Shown here: piece by piece, positions 18,238-25,944 of the stretch | Numbering within the stretch: position 1 is the first letter of the stretch | Layout: the number at the start of each line of letters is the position of its first letter | NCBI GenBank assembly: GCA_036560485.1 | Contig: DATBRC010000056.1 | Span: forward strand, 1-64,000 | Source of the DNA: DATBRC01 sp036560485 | GTDB lineage: Bacteria; Pseudomonadota; Gammaproteobacteria; Burkholderiales; Burkholderiaceae_D | DNA: 64,000 nt | Direction: 5' to 3' | Notes under the pieces: model-generated | What the model saw: the letters and a program-made list of their open reading frames with translations, nothing else | Database searches by the model: none | What the model was told of the DNA's origin: nothing | Made by a program: the position numbers and the translations under genes

Positions 18238-18343
18238 TGGTGCCCACGGAGGGACTCGGTCACGTTTTGCGACCCCGGTGAGGCTTGCAAGCCTCACCAT
18301 TCGAGTCCCTCCCGCAAAGCGCGCAGGCGCTTTGCTCGTGGGC
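18238..18343 (-). repeat. tRNA-Leu-derived multi-hairpin palindromic element
   Basis: Read on the minus strand, the element starts with GCCCACG and ends with CGTGGGCACCA, so its ends pair exactly like the acceptor stem of the neighbouring tRNA-Leu. Inside are four more stems. One is a hairpin with GCAAAGCGC arms (18314-18335). A 10-bp stem GAGGGACTCG/CGAGTCCCTC (18249-18258 with 18302-18311) copies the T-arm region in both orientations. A perfect 22-bp palindrome is centred on CTTGCAAG (18277-18298). The fourth is a 5-bp hairpin (18259-18273). It lacks a D-arm, an anticodon and the normal tRNA core, so it is not a functional tRNA. It is flanked on both sides by terminators. Its origin as an inverted tRNA duplication or as a mobile palindrome is inference. 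Confidence 0.75.
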
Positions 18344-18352
18344 TATAAAAAT

Positions 18353-18380
18353 AAAAAAGGCTCGCATATGCGAACCTTTT
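18353..18380. terminator. Terminator of tRNA-Leu (second copy)
   Basis: An 8-bp stem (GGCTCGCA/TGCGAACC) has six A on the left, which are six T on the minus strand. It lies directly downstream of the tRNA-Leu 3' end on the minus strand. Confidence 0.8.
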
Positions 18381-18385
18381 AAATT

Positions 18386-18470
18386 TGGTGCCCACGGAGG
18401 GACTCGAACCCCCACACCTTACGGCACATGGACCTGAACCATGCGCGTCTACCAATTCCGCCACGTGGGC
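18386..18470 (-). tRNA. tRNA-Leu (anticodon CAG)
   Basis: 85 nt including encoded CCA. The acceptor stem is GCCCACG/CGTGGGC. The D-arm contains GGAATTGGTAGACGCG. The anticodon stem CATGG/CCATG encloses loop TTCAGGT with anticodon CAG. The long variable arm is typical of class II tRNAs (Leu), and the T-arm holds GTTCGAGTCC. It reads CUG codons. It is transcribed opposite to the flanking genes. Confidence 0.95.
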
Positions 18471-18619
18471 AATACGAAGAAGCGAGATTATAGCGGAAAA
18501 CCCCCGGAAGTCAATCAACATACACCTCTGTGGACACGACGATAAGCTTCCTCCTAGGCGAATATCACTCTACTCCGTTACACTAACCCATATCCATAAC
18601 AACTAACTGAAATACCCTT

Positions 18620-21076
18620 TTGAACCAATATACTTACTCTATTCCAAGCCGCGAGGAAATCCTCGGTATTCTGCGTACGGCAACCGAGCCGCAAGAAGTG
18701 TCGACAATAGCAGCGGCGCTCGACGTCAAACCCGATGAACTGGATGGTTTGACACGTCGCCTCAATGCAATGGAGCGCGATGGCCAAATCAAGCCGGATC
18801 GCGCTGGCCGTTATCAGCTTGCACACCAAACCAATTTCATCGAAGGCCGTGTTAGCGGCCATCGTGAAGGCTACGGCTTTTTGGTTCCTGATGATGGCAG
18901 TGCGGACATTTTTCTGCCGGAAAAAGAGATGCAGAAAGTCTTGAATGGTGATCGTGTCCAAATCCGTATTGTTGGAACGGACAAGCGCGGGCGGCCAGAA
19001 GGGACAATCGTTGAAGTTGTGGAACGTGCCAATACCCATGTCATTGGCCGTTTATTGAATGAAAATGGCGTCTGGATTGTCGCGCCTGAAGATAAACGTA
19101 TCGGTCAGGACATTCTGCTTGCAGGTTCGCCTGTCAAGGCCAAGACGGGCCAGGTTGTCAGCGTCGAACTAACAGAGCAGCCTTCGCGTTATACACAACC
19201 AGTTGGACGCATTGTCGAAGTGTTAGGGGATATTGATGATCCCGGCATGGAGATTGAAATCGCGGTGCGCAAATACGGCGTGCCGCATGAATTTTCTGAA
19301 GCAGCAAAAAAACTTGCAGCGAAATTGCCTAGCGAAGTACGTGATGCTGATCTGGTTGATCGCGTCGATTTACGCGATGTGCCATTGGTGACAATAGATG
19401 GCGAAGATGCACGCGACTTCGATGATGCGGTTTACTGTGAGCCCGTCAAAATCGGACGAGCTAACGGTTATCGCTTGATTGTTGCCATCGCCGATGTCAG
19501 CCATTACGTGAAGCCGAATGATGCATTGGATGTTGATGCGATCGAACGCAGCACGTCTGTTTATTTTCCGCGCCGTGTGATCCCGATGCTGCCGGAAAAA
19601 TTATCAAACGGATTGTGCTCGTTGAATCCGGCAGTCGATCGTTTGACCCTGGTATGTGATGCGGTGATTACTGCAAAAGGCGAAATCAAGGCATACCAGT
19701 TTTATCCTGCCGTCATTCACTCGGCCGCACGTTTGACTTACACCGAAGTCGCCGCGATATTGGCCAATACCAAAGGAACAGAAGCGGCAAAGCGTCCGGG
19801 ATTGGTGCCGCATCTATTGCATCTGTATGAAGTGTTTCAAGCATTGCTGCAAGCACGGCATGCGCGTGGTGCGATTGATTTCGAAACGACTGAAACCTAC
19901 ATCGTCTGCAATGCTGCGGGCAAGATCGAAAAGATTCTGCCGCGCACACGCAATGATGCACACAGATTGATTGAAGAATGCATGCTGGCCGCAAACGTCT
20001 GTGCCGCAGATTTAATGGAGCGCCATGAGCATCCTGGAGTCTATCGTGTGCATGCACCACCTACGAAGGAAAAACTGACACAGGTCCGGACTTTCCTCAG
20101 GCAGGTCGGTTTGCATTTGGGCGGTGGCGATTCTCCATCCGCGTCGGATTATGCCGAGTTGATGCCGAAGATTAAATCGCGACCCGATGCCACATTGCTG
20201 CAAACGATGCTGTTACGGTCAATGCAGCAAGCCGTCTACAGCCCCGATAATATCGGGCATTTTGGTTTGTCGTATGAGGCCTACGCGCATTTCACCAGCC
20301 CGATTCGGCGCTACCCTGATTTGCTGACGCATCGTGCGATCAAGGCAATCTTGCAAGGAAAACGATACGATCCCAAAGGGATTAATACCAGCGTATTGAA
20401 TACGATGCTGTCACCGGCTGCGCGTAAAAAACATGCACAAGACAAAGCTGAAGGAAAGAAAAAGCGAGAAGGTGATGTCGCAATTTGGGAAGCGCTTGGT
20501 ATTCATTGTTCTGCCAACGAGCGCCGTGCTGATGAAGCGTCACGCGATGTCGAAGCGTGGCTCAAATGCTATTTTATCCGCGATAAATTGGGTGAGGAAT
20601 TTACCGGGACAATTTCGGGCGTCACCACTTTTGGCATTTTTGTGCAACTCGATGCATTATTCATCGAAGGTCTGGTGCATGTCACCGACCTTGGCGCAGA
20701 TTATTTCCAATACGATGACGCACGCCATGAATTACGTGGTGAACGTACGGGAATTCGTTATCAACTGACCGACAAAGTCACGGTGCAGGTCAGTCGTGTC
20801 GATCTGGATGCACGCAAGATTGATTTGCGTTTGGTAACTGAACCCGGCATTCGAACCATATTAAAGAACGAAGCGCGCCGTGCGGATGCCGAACAATCGC
20901 GGGATAAATCCAAAGCACGAGTGGCAAAACCCTCTGGCACAGATAAATCTGCTGCAAAACCGGCTAGATCGACTGAAAAAACTGCCAAGGCAAAACGCAA
21001 AAAATCAACGCCTGCGGCGCCAGTCAAACAGCAGGTGAAGAAAACATACGGCAAATCAAACAAGAAGAAACGGTAA
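18620..21076 (+). CDS. rnr: Ribonuclease R
   Basis: 818 residues. In order: a winged-helix N-terminus (REEILGILRTATEPQEVSTIAAAL), cold-shock domains (about 75-240), and the RNB catalytic domain with IDGEDARDFDDAVYCE near residue 257 supplying the metal-binding aspartates. An S1 domain (TISGVTTFGIFVQLD, about 650-740) and a Lys/Ala-rich tail (about 750-818) close the protein. It degrades structured RNA 3'-5' and works in mRNA decay, rRNA quality control and tmRNA-linked turnover. The start is TTG; an in-frame stop 12 bases upstream leaves no ATG before the conserved N-terminus. rnr-rlmB is the conserved order. Confidence 0.95.
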   Translation: MNQYTYSIPSREEILGILRTATEPQEVSTIAAALDVKPDELDGLTRRLNAMERDGQIKPDRAGRYQLAHQTNFIEGRVSGHREGYGFLVPDDGSADIFLPEKEMQKVLNGDRVQIRIVGTDKRGRPEGTIVEVVERANTHVIGRLLNENGVWIVAPEDKRIGQDILLAGSPVKAKTGQVVSVELTEQPSRYTQPVGRIVEVLGDIDDPGMEIEIAVRKYGVPHEFSEAAKKLAAKLPSEVRDADLVDRVDLRDVPLVTIDGEDARDFDDAVYCEPVKIGRANGYRLIVAIADVSHYVKPNDALDVDAIERSTSVYFPRRVIPMLPEKLSNGLCSLNPAVDRLTLVCDAVITAKGEIKAYQFYPAVIHSAARLTYTEVAAILANTKGTEAAKRPGLVPHLLHLYEVFQALLQARHARGAIDFETTETYIVCNAAGKIEKILPRTRNDAHRLIEECMLAANVCAADLMERHEHPGVYRVHAPPTKEKLTQVRTFLRQVGLHLGGGDSPSASDYAELMPKIKSRPDATLLQTMLLRSMQQAVYSPDNIGHFGLSYEAYAHFTSPIRRYPDLLTHRAIKAILQGKRYDPKGINTSVLNTMLSPAARKKHAQDKAEGKKKREGDVAIWEALGIHCSANERRADEASRDVEAWLKCYFIRDKLGEEFTGTISGVTTFGIFVQLDALFIEGLVHVTDLGADYFQYDDARHELRGERTGIRYQLTDKVTVQVSRVDLDARKIDLRLVTEPGIRTILKNEARRADAEQSRDKSKARVAKPSGTDKSAAKPARSTEKTAKAKRKKSTPAAPVKQQVKKTYGKSNKKKR

Positions 21077-21077
21077 T

Positions 21078-21343
21078 GAACTCATTTCATCAATACCAGC
21101 GTGATGCGTTCTGCTCAGAAATGGATCTGGCAAGACGTGCGACGCGTCGTGTAGCTGTGCTACACGCAAGGAGCGCAACGCAGCCAGAGCCATTTCTGAG
21201 CAGAACCCGAAGGGAGCGGACTATTTGGGCGTCGTGCGTCGTTGCGCCGCTAGCACAGGGATCCACCCTGTGCGTCGCGACGACGCCTAGCGCGCCATCC
21301 CAAATAGACCGTTCGCACACGCTGTTATTGATGAAATGAGTTC
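21078..21343. repeat. 266-bp branched palindromic element between rnr and rlmB
   Basis: The outer inverted repeat is 21078-21103 with 21318-21343, 26 bp with one mismatch. Within it lie two large arms. Arm 1 is 21109-21131 paired with 21183-21205 (23 bp, one mismatch), capped by a hairpin CGTGTAGC/GCTACACG at 21148-21166. Arm 2 is 21218-21229 paired with 21299-21310, then 21236-21246 with 21276-21286, capped by GCACAGGG/CCCTGTGC at 21253-21273. It fills the gap from two bases after the rnr stop to two bases before the rlmB ATG at 21345. No transposase is present and no convincing target duplication was seen. It shares a core with 32574-32763. Confidence 0.85.
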
Positions 21344-21344
21344 T

Positions 21345-22085
21345 ATGAAAAGCAAAATGATTTTCGGCTTCCACGCAGTCACGGCACGTTTGCGCCATGA
21401 GGCATCATCTGTGGAAGAAATTTATATTGACGCCGAGCGACATGATCGCAGGATGCAGGAGCTGATACGTGCAGCCAAAGAAGCTGGTGTGCGCATTGTG
21501 CAAGCCGATGATCAGCGCCTCAGCAATATTGTCGGCACCCGCCGTCATCAAGGCGTTGTAGCGAAAGCAGGCGAACTGTCATTGGCTCGCAATCTGGATG
21601 AGCTGCTGGATGCGATTGATGGGCCACCGCTGTTGATGATATTGGACGGCATCACTGATCCGCATAACCTGGGTGCCTGTCTGCGTGTTGCCGACGGCGC
21701 GGGCGCACATGCGGTGATTGCACCGAAAGATCGTGCAGTCGGATTGAATGCAACTGCTGCAAAAGTGGCGAGTGGTGCTGCCGAGACAATTCCGTATATC
21801 ACGGTTACCAATTTGTCGCGAACCATGCGCGAATTAAAGGAGCGCGATATTTTGTTGATCGGCACAACGGACGATGCGGAAAAAAGCCTTTATGAAGCAG
21901 ACTTCAGCGGCCCAGCGGCACTTGTGATGGGTTCTGAAGGTGAGGGGATGCGTCGTTTGACACGTGAAAATTGCGATGTACTGGTCGGTATCCCGATGTT
22001 CGGTTCTGTTGAAAGCTTGAACGTTTCAGTCGCATCCGGCGTATGTCTTTTCGAAGCACGTCGGCAACGCCTGGCCAAGAACTGA
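21345..22085 (+). CDS. rlmB: 23S rRNA (guanosine-2'-O)-methyltransferase RlmB
   Basis: 246 residues. The N-terminal substrate-binding domain begins MIFGFHAVTARL. The SpoU/TrmH knotted methyltransferase domain has ILDGITDPHNLGACLRVADG (motif 1), VMGSEGEGMRRL (motif 2) and GIPMFGSVESLNVSVASGV (motif 3). It makes Gm2251 in the peptidyltransferase loop of 23S rRNA. A second in-frame ATG at 21336 lies inside the palindromic element and is a possible alternative start. There is no strong ribosome-binding site, so the upstream element may influence translation. Confidence 0.94.
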   Translation: MKSKMIFGFHAVTARLRHEASSVEEIYIDAERHDRRMQELIRAAKEAGVRIVQADDQRLSNIVGTRRHQGVVAKAGELSLARNLDELLDAIDGPPLLMILDGITDPHNLGACLRVADGAGAHAVIAPKDRAVGLNATAAKVASGAAETIPYITVTNLSRTMRELKERDILLIGTTDDAEKSLYEADFSGPAALVMGSEGEGMRRLTRENCDVLVGIPMFGSVESLNVSVASGVCLFEARRQRLAKN

Positions 22086-22173
22086 TAAAAGAAGCTCCAT
22101 AAATTTGTTCTTGCCTGCAAAACTTTGTTGAACAAGTTAGCATTACATTTCCGATCAATCATTGACATCGCCT

Positions 22174-22923
22174 ATGTTTAACCGCCTCCGCGAAGACATC
22201 GCCAGCATCAAGCAACGTGATCCCGCTGCTCGCACGGGGTGGGAAGTGCTGACTTGCTATCCCGGTTTGCACGCAATCCTGTTTCATCGCCTGGCAAATT
22301 GGTTTTGGCGGCATGGCATGCGCTGGGCGGGGCGCTTTATTTCTCAAATTGGCCGTTTTTTCACTGCCATCGAGATTCATCCGGGCGCGAAAGTCGGTTG
22401 CCGCGTTTTCATCGACCATGGTTTTGGCGTCGTGATCGGTGAGACAGCCGAGATCGGCGATGATTGCACCATCTATCAAGGCGTCACTCTGGGTGGCACG
22501 TCCTTGAACAAAGGCGCGAAACGTCATCCAACGCTGGGTCGTGGCGTCATCATTGGCGCAGGTGCCAAAGTACTCGGCGGGTTTACGGTTGGCGACGAAG
22601 CGAAAATCGGCTCGAATGCCGTGGTTGTGAAGGAAGTGCCGGCCGGTGCAACAGCCGTCGGCAATCCGGCACGCGTCATTCTGAAGGAGTCAACCAACTT
22701 CAAGGAAGAGGCTGCCGCACGCATGTTCGCAGCATATGGCGTGACCCCCAATGGTGATGATCCTTTATCGAAAGCCTTGCATGGGTTGATCGATAATGCA
22801 GCGGCGCAGGAACATCAGATTGCAAAGATTATCAGCGCATTGAAATCGGCTGGAATTGGTTGCGAGACTTCGCCTGAATTGGAAAAATTCAATCCACAGC
22901 AACTCAATAAGCTGGTTGAATAA
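22174..22923 (+). CDS. cysE: Serine O-acetyltransferase
   Basis: 249 residues. The N-terminal helical domain (SIKQRDPAARTGWEVLTCYPG) is followed by a left-handed beta-helix made of hexapeptide repeats. The repeat region holds FIDHGFGVVIGETAEIGDD, with the catalytic His/Asp region, and GVTLGGTS. The C-terminal tail is longer than in minimal forms. It acetylates serine with acetyl-CoA as the first step of cysteine synthesis. The ATG at 22174 is preferred over a TTG four codons upstream. Confidence 0.94.
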   Translation: MFNRLREDIASIKQRDPAARTGWEVLTCYPGLHAILFHRLANWFWRHGMRWAGRFISQIGRFFTAIEIHPGAKVGCRVFIDHGFGVVIGETAEIGDDCTIYQGVTLGGTSLNKGAKRHPTLGRGVIIGAGAKVLGGFTVGDEAKIGSNAVVVKEVPAGATAVGNPARVILKESTNFKEEAAARMFAAYGVTPNGDDPLSKALHGLIDNAAAQEHQIAKIISALKSAGIGCETSPELEKFNPQQLNKLVE

Positions 22924-22932
22924 GACACTCCA

Positions 22933-23640
22933 ATGAGCCAGGACACAACTTCAGAATCGAACGAGAGTAAGTCGAATGATCAGCTGATGCTGGATCCCTT
23001 CGAGATTCGTGTGCTCGCTGTCCTCGCCGAAAAAGAAGCTTTGACACCGGACAATTATCCTTTGTCGATCAATGCACTGACCAATGGCTGCAATCAGTTA
23101 TCCAGCCGTGATCCCGTGATGTCGATCACGGAAGATACGGTCCACGATGTTCTGCATCGTTTAATGCAGAACAAATTTGTGACGGAAGTGACCCAGGCAG
23201 GTGCACGTGTGTCCAAGTATGAACATCGCATTCGTATCAAGTGGTCACTGGAACAAGACAAGCTCGCAATTTTGACGATGCTCATGCTGCGAGGGCCGCA
23301 AACTGCCGGCGAGATTCGTACACGCTCCGGGCGCATGCATGAATTCGCGTCTGTCGCAGATGTGGAAACCGGCTTGCAGTTTTTAATGGATAAGTACCCG
23401 CCGCTTGTCACGCGTCTGGCACGTGCGCCCGGCACGAAGGAATCGCGTTATGCACATTTATTATCCGGCGAAGATTTTTTGCAACAGCAGGAAGTGGCGT
23501 CAGCATTTTCTTCCGATGTTGCTGTGACTGCTTCTCGCCAAGATCGCGTCACACAATTGGAAGAAGAAGTGGCCAGACTAACAAAAGAAATTGAAGGTTT
23601 GAAACAGCAGTTTTCTGATTTCAAAAAACAATTCGAATAG
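22933..23640 (+). CDS. YceH/UPF0502 (DUF480) winged-helix family protein
   Basis: 235 residues. The family pattern is clear: LDPFEIRVLAVLAEKEALTPDNYPLSINALTNGCNQ at the N-terminus, a second winged-helix half with LMLRGPQTAGEIRTRSGRM, and a C-terminal coiled coil (QLEEEVARLTKEIEGLKQQFSDFK). Tandem winged-helix folds suggest nucleic-acid or protein binding, but no function is firmly known. It starts nine bases after cysE and converges with lpxH. Confidence 0.85.
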   Translation: MSQDTTSESNESKSNDQLMLDPFEIRVLAVLAEKEALTPDNYPLSINALTNGCNQLSSRDPVMSITEDTVHDVLHRLMQNKFVTEVTQAGARVSKYEHRIRIKWSLEQDKLAILTMLMLRGPQTAGEIRTRSGRMHEFASVADVETGLQFLMDKYPPLVTRLARAPGTKESRYAHLLSGEDFLQQQEVASAFSSDVAVTASRQDRVTQLEEEVARLTKEIEGLKQQFSDFKKQFE

Positions 23641-23648
23641 ACGAATGG

Positions 23649-24443
23649 TTATTGCAATTCGATTCCATTGATATCGAAGCGCTTGATGCAACCATCAGAT
23701 CCAATCTCTATCCACCCACCACGCACCGGCGCAGTATCACACTCCCAATCCGGTAAAACATAACGTACACGCACATTGTTTTTGTCGTGGTACTCATGAC
23801 GGGCAGGGCGATGTGTGTGGCCGTGGATCATCAATGATGTGCCAGTAGTACTGAAGAGAGATGATATTGCTGCTTGGTTCACATCCATAATTTCCATCGA
23901 CTTGGTACGCTGTGATGACCGGCTTTCAGCACGCATTCCCGCAATGATGGCTTTTCGTTCCGATAATGATTGCGAGAGAAATTTTTCCTGCCATTCAGGG
24001 TGCCGCACTTGATTACGAAACGCCATATATGACACATCATCTGTGCATTGTGCGTCGCCATGCGCCAGCACAATCTGTTGACCGGCAATTTGCGCGACAT
24101 ACGGATCGGGCAAGAGCGTCATGCCTGCGCTGCGGGCAAAGTCTTTTCCCACCAGAAAATCACGATTGCCGGCGATCCAGAATACTTCAATTCCTGCATC
24201 ACTGACATGGCGAATCGCTTCGGCTATTTTCTTGTTGTAGGGTGTGACGAGGTCATCATCGCCGGCCCAATATTCAAACAGATCACCAAGCAAATACAAC
24301 TGCCTTGCATACATCGCATGGGTTTTCAGAAAATCAAAAAAAGCCTGCGTCGTGTGAGGATGAGATTCTTGCAAATGGAGATCGGAAACAAAAAGCGCAA
24401 TCGGATCAGATTGCGCTTTCTTGGCCATGGCGGATTGTGTCAT
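23649..24443 (-). CDS. lpxH: UDP-2,3-diacylglucosamine diphosphatase LpxH
   Basis: 264 residues. Calcineurin-like phosphoesterase motifs are in order: FVSDLHL, GDLFEYWAGDD, GNRDFLVG, LAHGDAQCTDD and GHTHRPA. Together these bind the di-manganese centre. It cleaves UDP-2,3-diacylglucosamine to lipid X in lipid A synthesis at the inner membrane. A second in-frame ATG (MAKKAQ) at 24428 is an alternative start. It lies downstream of ppiB on the same strand, as in other proteobacteria. Confidence 0.93.
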   Translation of the reverse strand: MTQSAMAKKAQSDPIALFVSDLHLQESHPHTTQAFFDFLKTHAMYARQLYLLGDLFEYWAGDDDLVTPYNKKIAEAIRHVSDAGIEVFWIAGNRDFLVGKDFARSAGMTLLPDPYVAQIAGQQIVLAHGDAQCTDDVSYMAFRNQVRHPEWQEKFLSQSLSERKAIIAGMRAESRSSQRTKSMEIMDVNQAAISSLFSTTGTSLMIHGHTHRPARHEYHDKNNVRVRYVLPDWECDTAPVRGGWIEIGSDGCIKRFDINGIELQ

Positions 24444-24483
24444 GGCGTAATTAGATCGTGTGAATAGTCATGCGCATGGCTGA

Positions 24484-24972
24484 TCAAGCCACTTCTGCTT
24501 TTTCAATCATGACATTATCGACCGGCACATCGGAGAACATGCCGGTACGTGTTGTTTTCACGGCTCTGATCTTGTCGACCACATCCATGCCTTCGACGAC
24601 TTTACCGAATACGCAGTAGCCCCAGCCGTCCTGTCCTGGGTAATCCAGGAAGCTGTTGTTTTTGACGTTGATGAAGAATTGCGCCGAAGCGGAATGCGGA
24701 GCGGAAGTGCGTGCCATCGCAACGGTGTAGGGCTCGTTCTTCAGACCGTTTTTGGCTTCGTTCTCAACTGGTTCGTTGGTTGGCTTTTGTTTCATGCCGG
24801 GTTCAAAACCGCCGCCTTGAACCATGAAACCATCGATCACGCGATGGAAGATGGTGCCGTTGTAATGGCCGGAATTCACATACGCGAGAAAATTCTCAAC
24901 TGTCTTAGGTGCTTTGTCGGCATACAGTTCGAGTTTGATGTTGCCGTGATTCGTGGTGAGGATGACTGCCAT
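24484..24972 (-). CDS. ppiB: Peptidyl-prolyl cis-trans isomerase B (cytoplasmic cyclophilin)
   Basis: 162 residues with no signal peptide. Cyclophilin signatures include FHRVIDGFMVQGGG (catalytic Arg region), MARTSAPHSASAQFFINVKNN and the C-terminal GYCVFGKVVEGMDVVDKI. AGGA lies a few bases before the ATG. It accelerates proline isomerisation in the cytoplasm. It is paired with the secreted paralogue immediately upstream. Confidence 0.95.
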   Translation of the reverse strand: MAVILTTNHGNIKLELYADKAPKTVENFLAYVNSGHYNGTIFHRVIDGFMVQGGGFEPGMKQKPTNEPVENEAKNGLKNEPYTVAMARTSAPHSASAQFFINVKNNSFLDYPGQDGWGYCVFGKVVEGMDVVDKIRAVKTTRTGMFSDVPVDNVMIEKAEVA

Positions 24973-25043
24973 GATGTTCCTTGAGTGATGATGTAAATAA
25001 TGTTGAAAATGAGGTTGAGAATGACGTTATTTCAAAATAAGCG

Positions 25044-25625
25044 TTACTTGAAATTGAGAATGGCGGACTTGATCAGCACCGGCTTGACCGGCACATCCGG
25101 CATGCCATGATCGACTCCAGTTGGCACAGCCTTGATCTTGTCTACGACGCCCATCCCTTTGATGACTTTTCCGAATACACAATAGCCCCAGCCATCCTGC
25201 CCAGGATAATCGAGGAAGGTATTGTTATTCACATTAATGAAAAATTGCGCGCCTGCCGAATGCGGATCAGGCCTGCGTGCCATCGCTAGTGTGTAAGGCT
25301 CATTCTTCAAACCATTCTTGGCTTCGTTCTCTACATGATTCGGCGCTGGCTTTTCATTCATGTCCTTGTCAAAGCCGCCGCCCTGGATCATGAAACCATT
25401 GATGACGCGATGGAAAATAGTGTCATTGTAGTGGCCGCTTTTTGCATACTTGAGAAAATTGGCAACGGTTTTGGGCGCTTTTTCCGGATAGAGCTCCAAC
25501 AGGATTTCACCTTCGCTCGTGTTCAATGACACATGAACCGTATTGGCTGCCTGTGCAACAAATGCTGTAGCAGCCAAGGATAAACCGAGAAGTAATGATA
25601 AAAAGCGGCGACGGAAAAATTGCAT
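25044..25625 (-). CDS. ppiA: Periplasmic peptidyl-prolyl cis-trans isomerase A
   Basis: 193 residues. A Sec signal peptide (RRRFLSLLLGLSLAATAFVAQA) with probable cleavage after AQA is followed by a cyclophilin domain closely similar to ppiB downstream (FHRVINGFMIQGGG, PHSAGAQFFINVNNN). The start at 25625 is preferred to 25643 because GGAT is suitably placed and the signal peptide then begins MQFFRRR. Tandem exported and cytoplasmic cyclophilins suggest a gene duplication. Confidence 0.93.
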   Translation of the reverse strand: MQFFRRRFLSLLLGLSLAATAFVAQAANTVHVSLNTSEGEILLELYPEKAPKTVANFLKYAKSGHYNDTIFHRVINGFMIQGGGFDKDMNEKPAPNHVENEAKNGLKNEPYTLAMARRPDPHSAGAQFFINVNNNTFLDYPGQDGWGYCVFGKVIKGMGVVDKIKAVPTGVDHGMPDVPVKPVLIKSAILNFK

Positions 25626-25864
25626 TGTTTTATCCTTATACAAAAATGCTCTGATTAATTGTGCTGAATGAGTGAACTTAATTAATGATATTAATCAGCA
25701 TAAAAAGTGGGGATGCTTTGATATTGTTGTGTGTGTTAATCAAAAATAAAATTGTGCCAGGAGACAAGAAGCGATGTTTTCATCAATGATATACTGCTGC
25801 GAAACCAACATTTTATCAAAATAAGCATTGCAAAAGGGTTTCGGCGATCTTGCCTCATGAGCGT

Positions 25865-25893
25865 TTGGCATTGACTAGGGTTCAGTGTAATAA
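25865..25893 (+). promoter_or_regulatory. Sigma-70-type promoter for cysS
   Basis: TTGGCA (25865-25870) and TAATAA (25888-25893) are separated by exactly 17 bases, 51 bases before the cysS start. Both hexamers match consensus at most positions. The rest of the 319-bp gap between ppiA and cysS shows nothing else recognisable. Confidence 0.6.
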
Positions 25894-25944
25894 CGGAAGT
25901 TAAATCATGTGTCAATCTTTTGACTGAAACGGATAATTGCCTCC

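Larger units (their letters stand above)
18203..18406. repeat. Direct duplication of tRNA-Leu 3' end plus terminator
   Basis: Two direct copies, 18203-18258 and 18353-18406, each contain the hairpin terminator, a short AT spacer, the CCA-encoding end and the acceptor/T-arm part (GGTGCCCACGGAGGGACTCG) of tRNA-Leu. They differ by a few substitutions and a 2-base indel. The second copy is the end of the intact tRNA gene; the first ends where the palindromic insert begins. Confidence 0.85.

Noticed and set aside
18238..18406. The duplicated tRNA-Leu 3' end could be attL/attR of an integrated element
   Set aside because: The copies are only about 150 bases apart and enclose no integrase or cargo; the insert is palindromic repeat sequence. 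A remnant of an old excision cannot be excluded but is not supported.
18294..18521. Minus-strand open reading frame of 75 codons over tRNA-Leu
   Set aside because: It runs through the tRNA gene and palindromic element and has no ribosome-binding site; it is a shadow of RNA sequence.
24484..25625. Possible assembly duplication of the cyclophilin gene
   Set aside because: The two genes are similar but clearly diverged, and one has a signal peptide; this is a genuine ppiA/ppiB pair.
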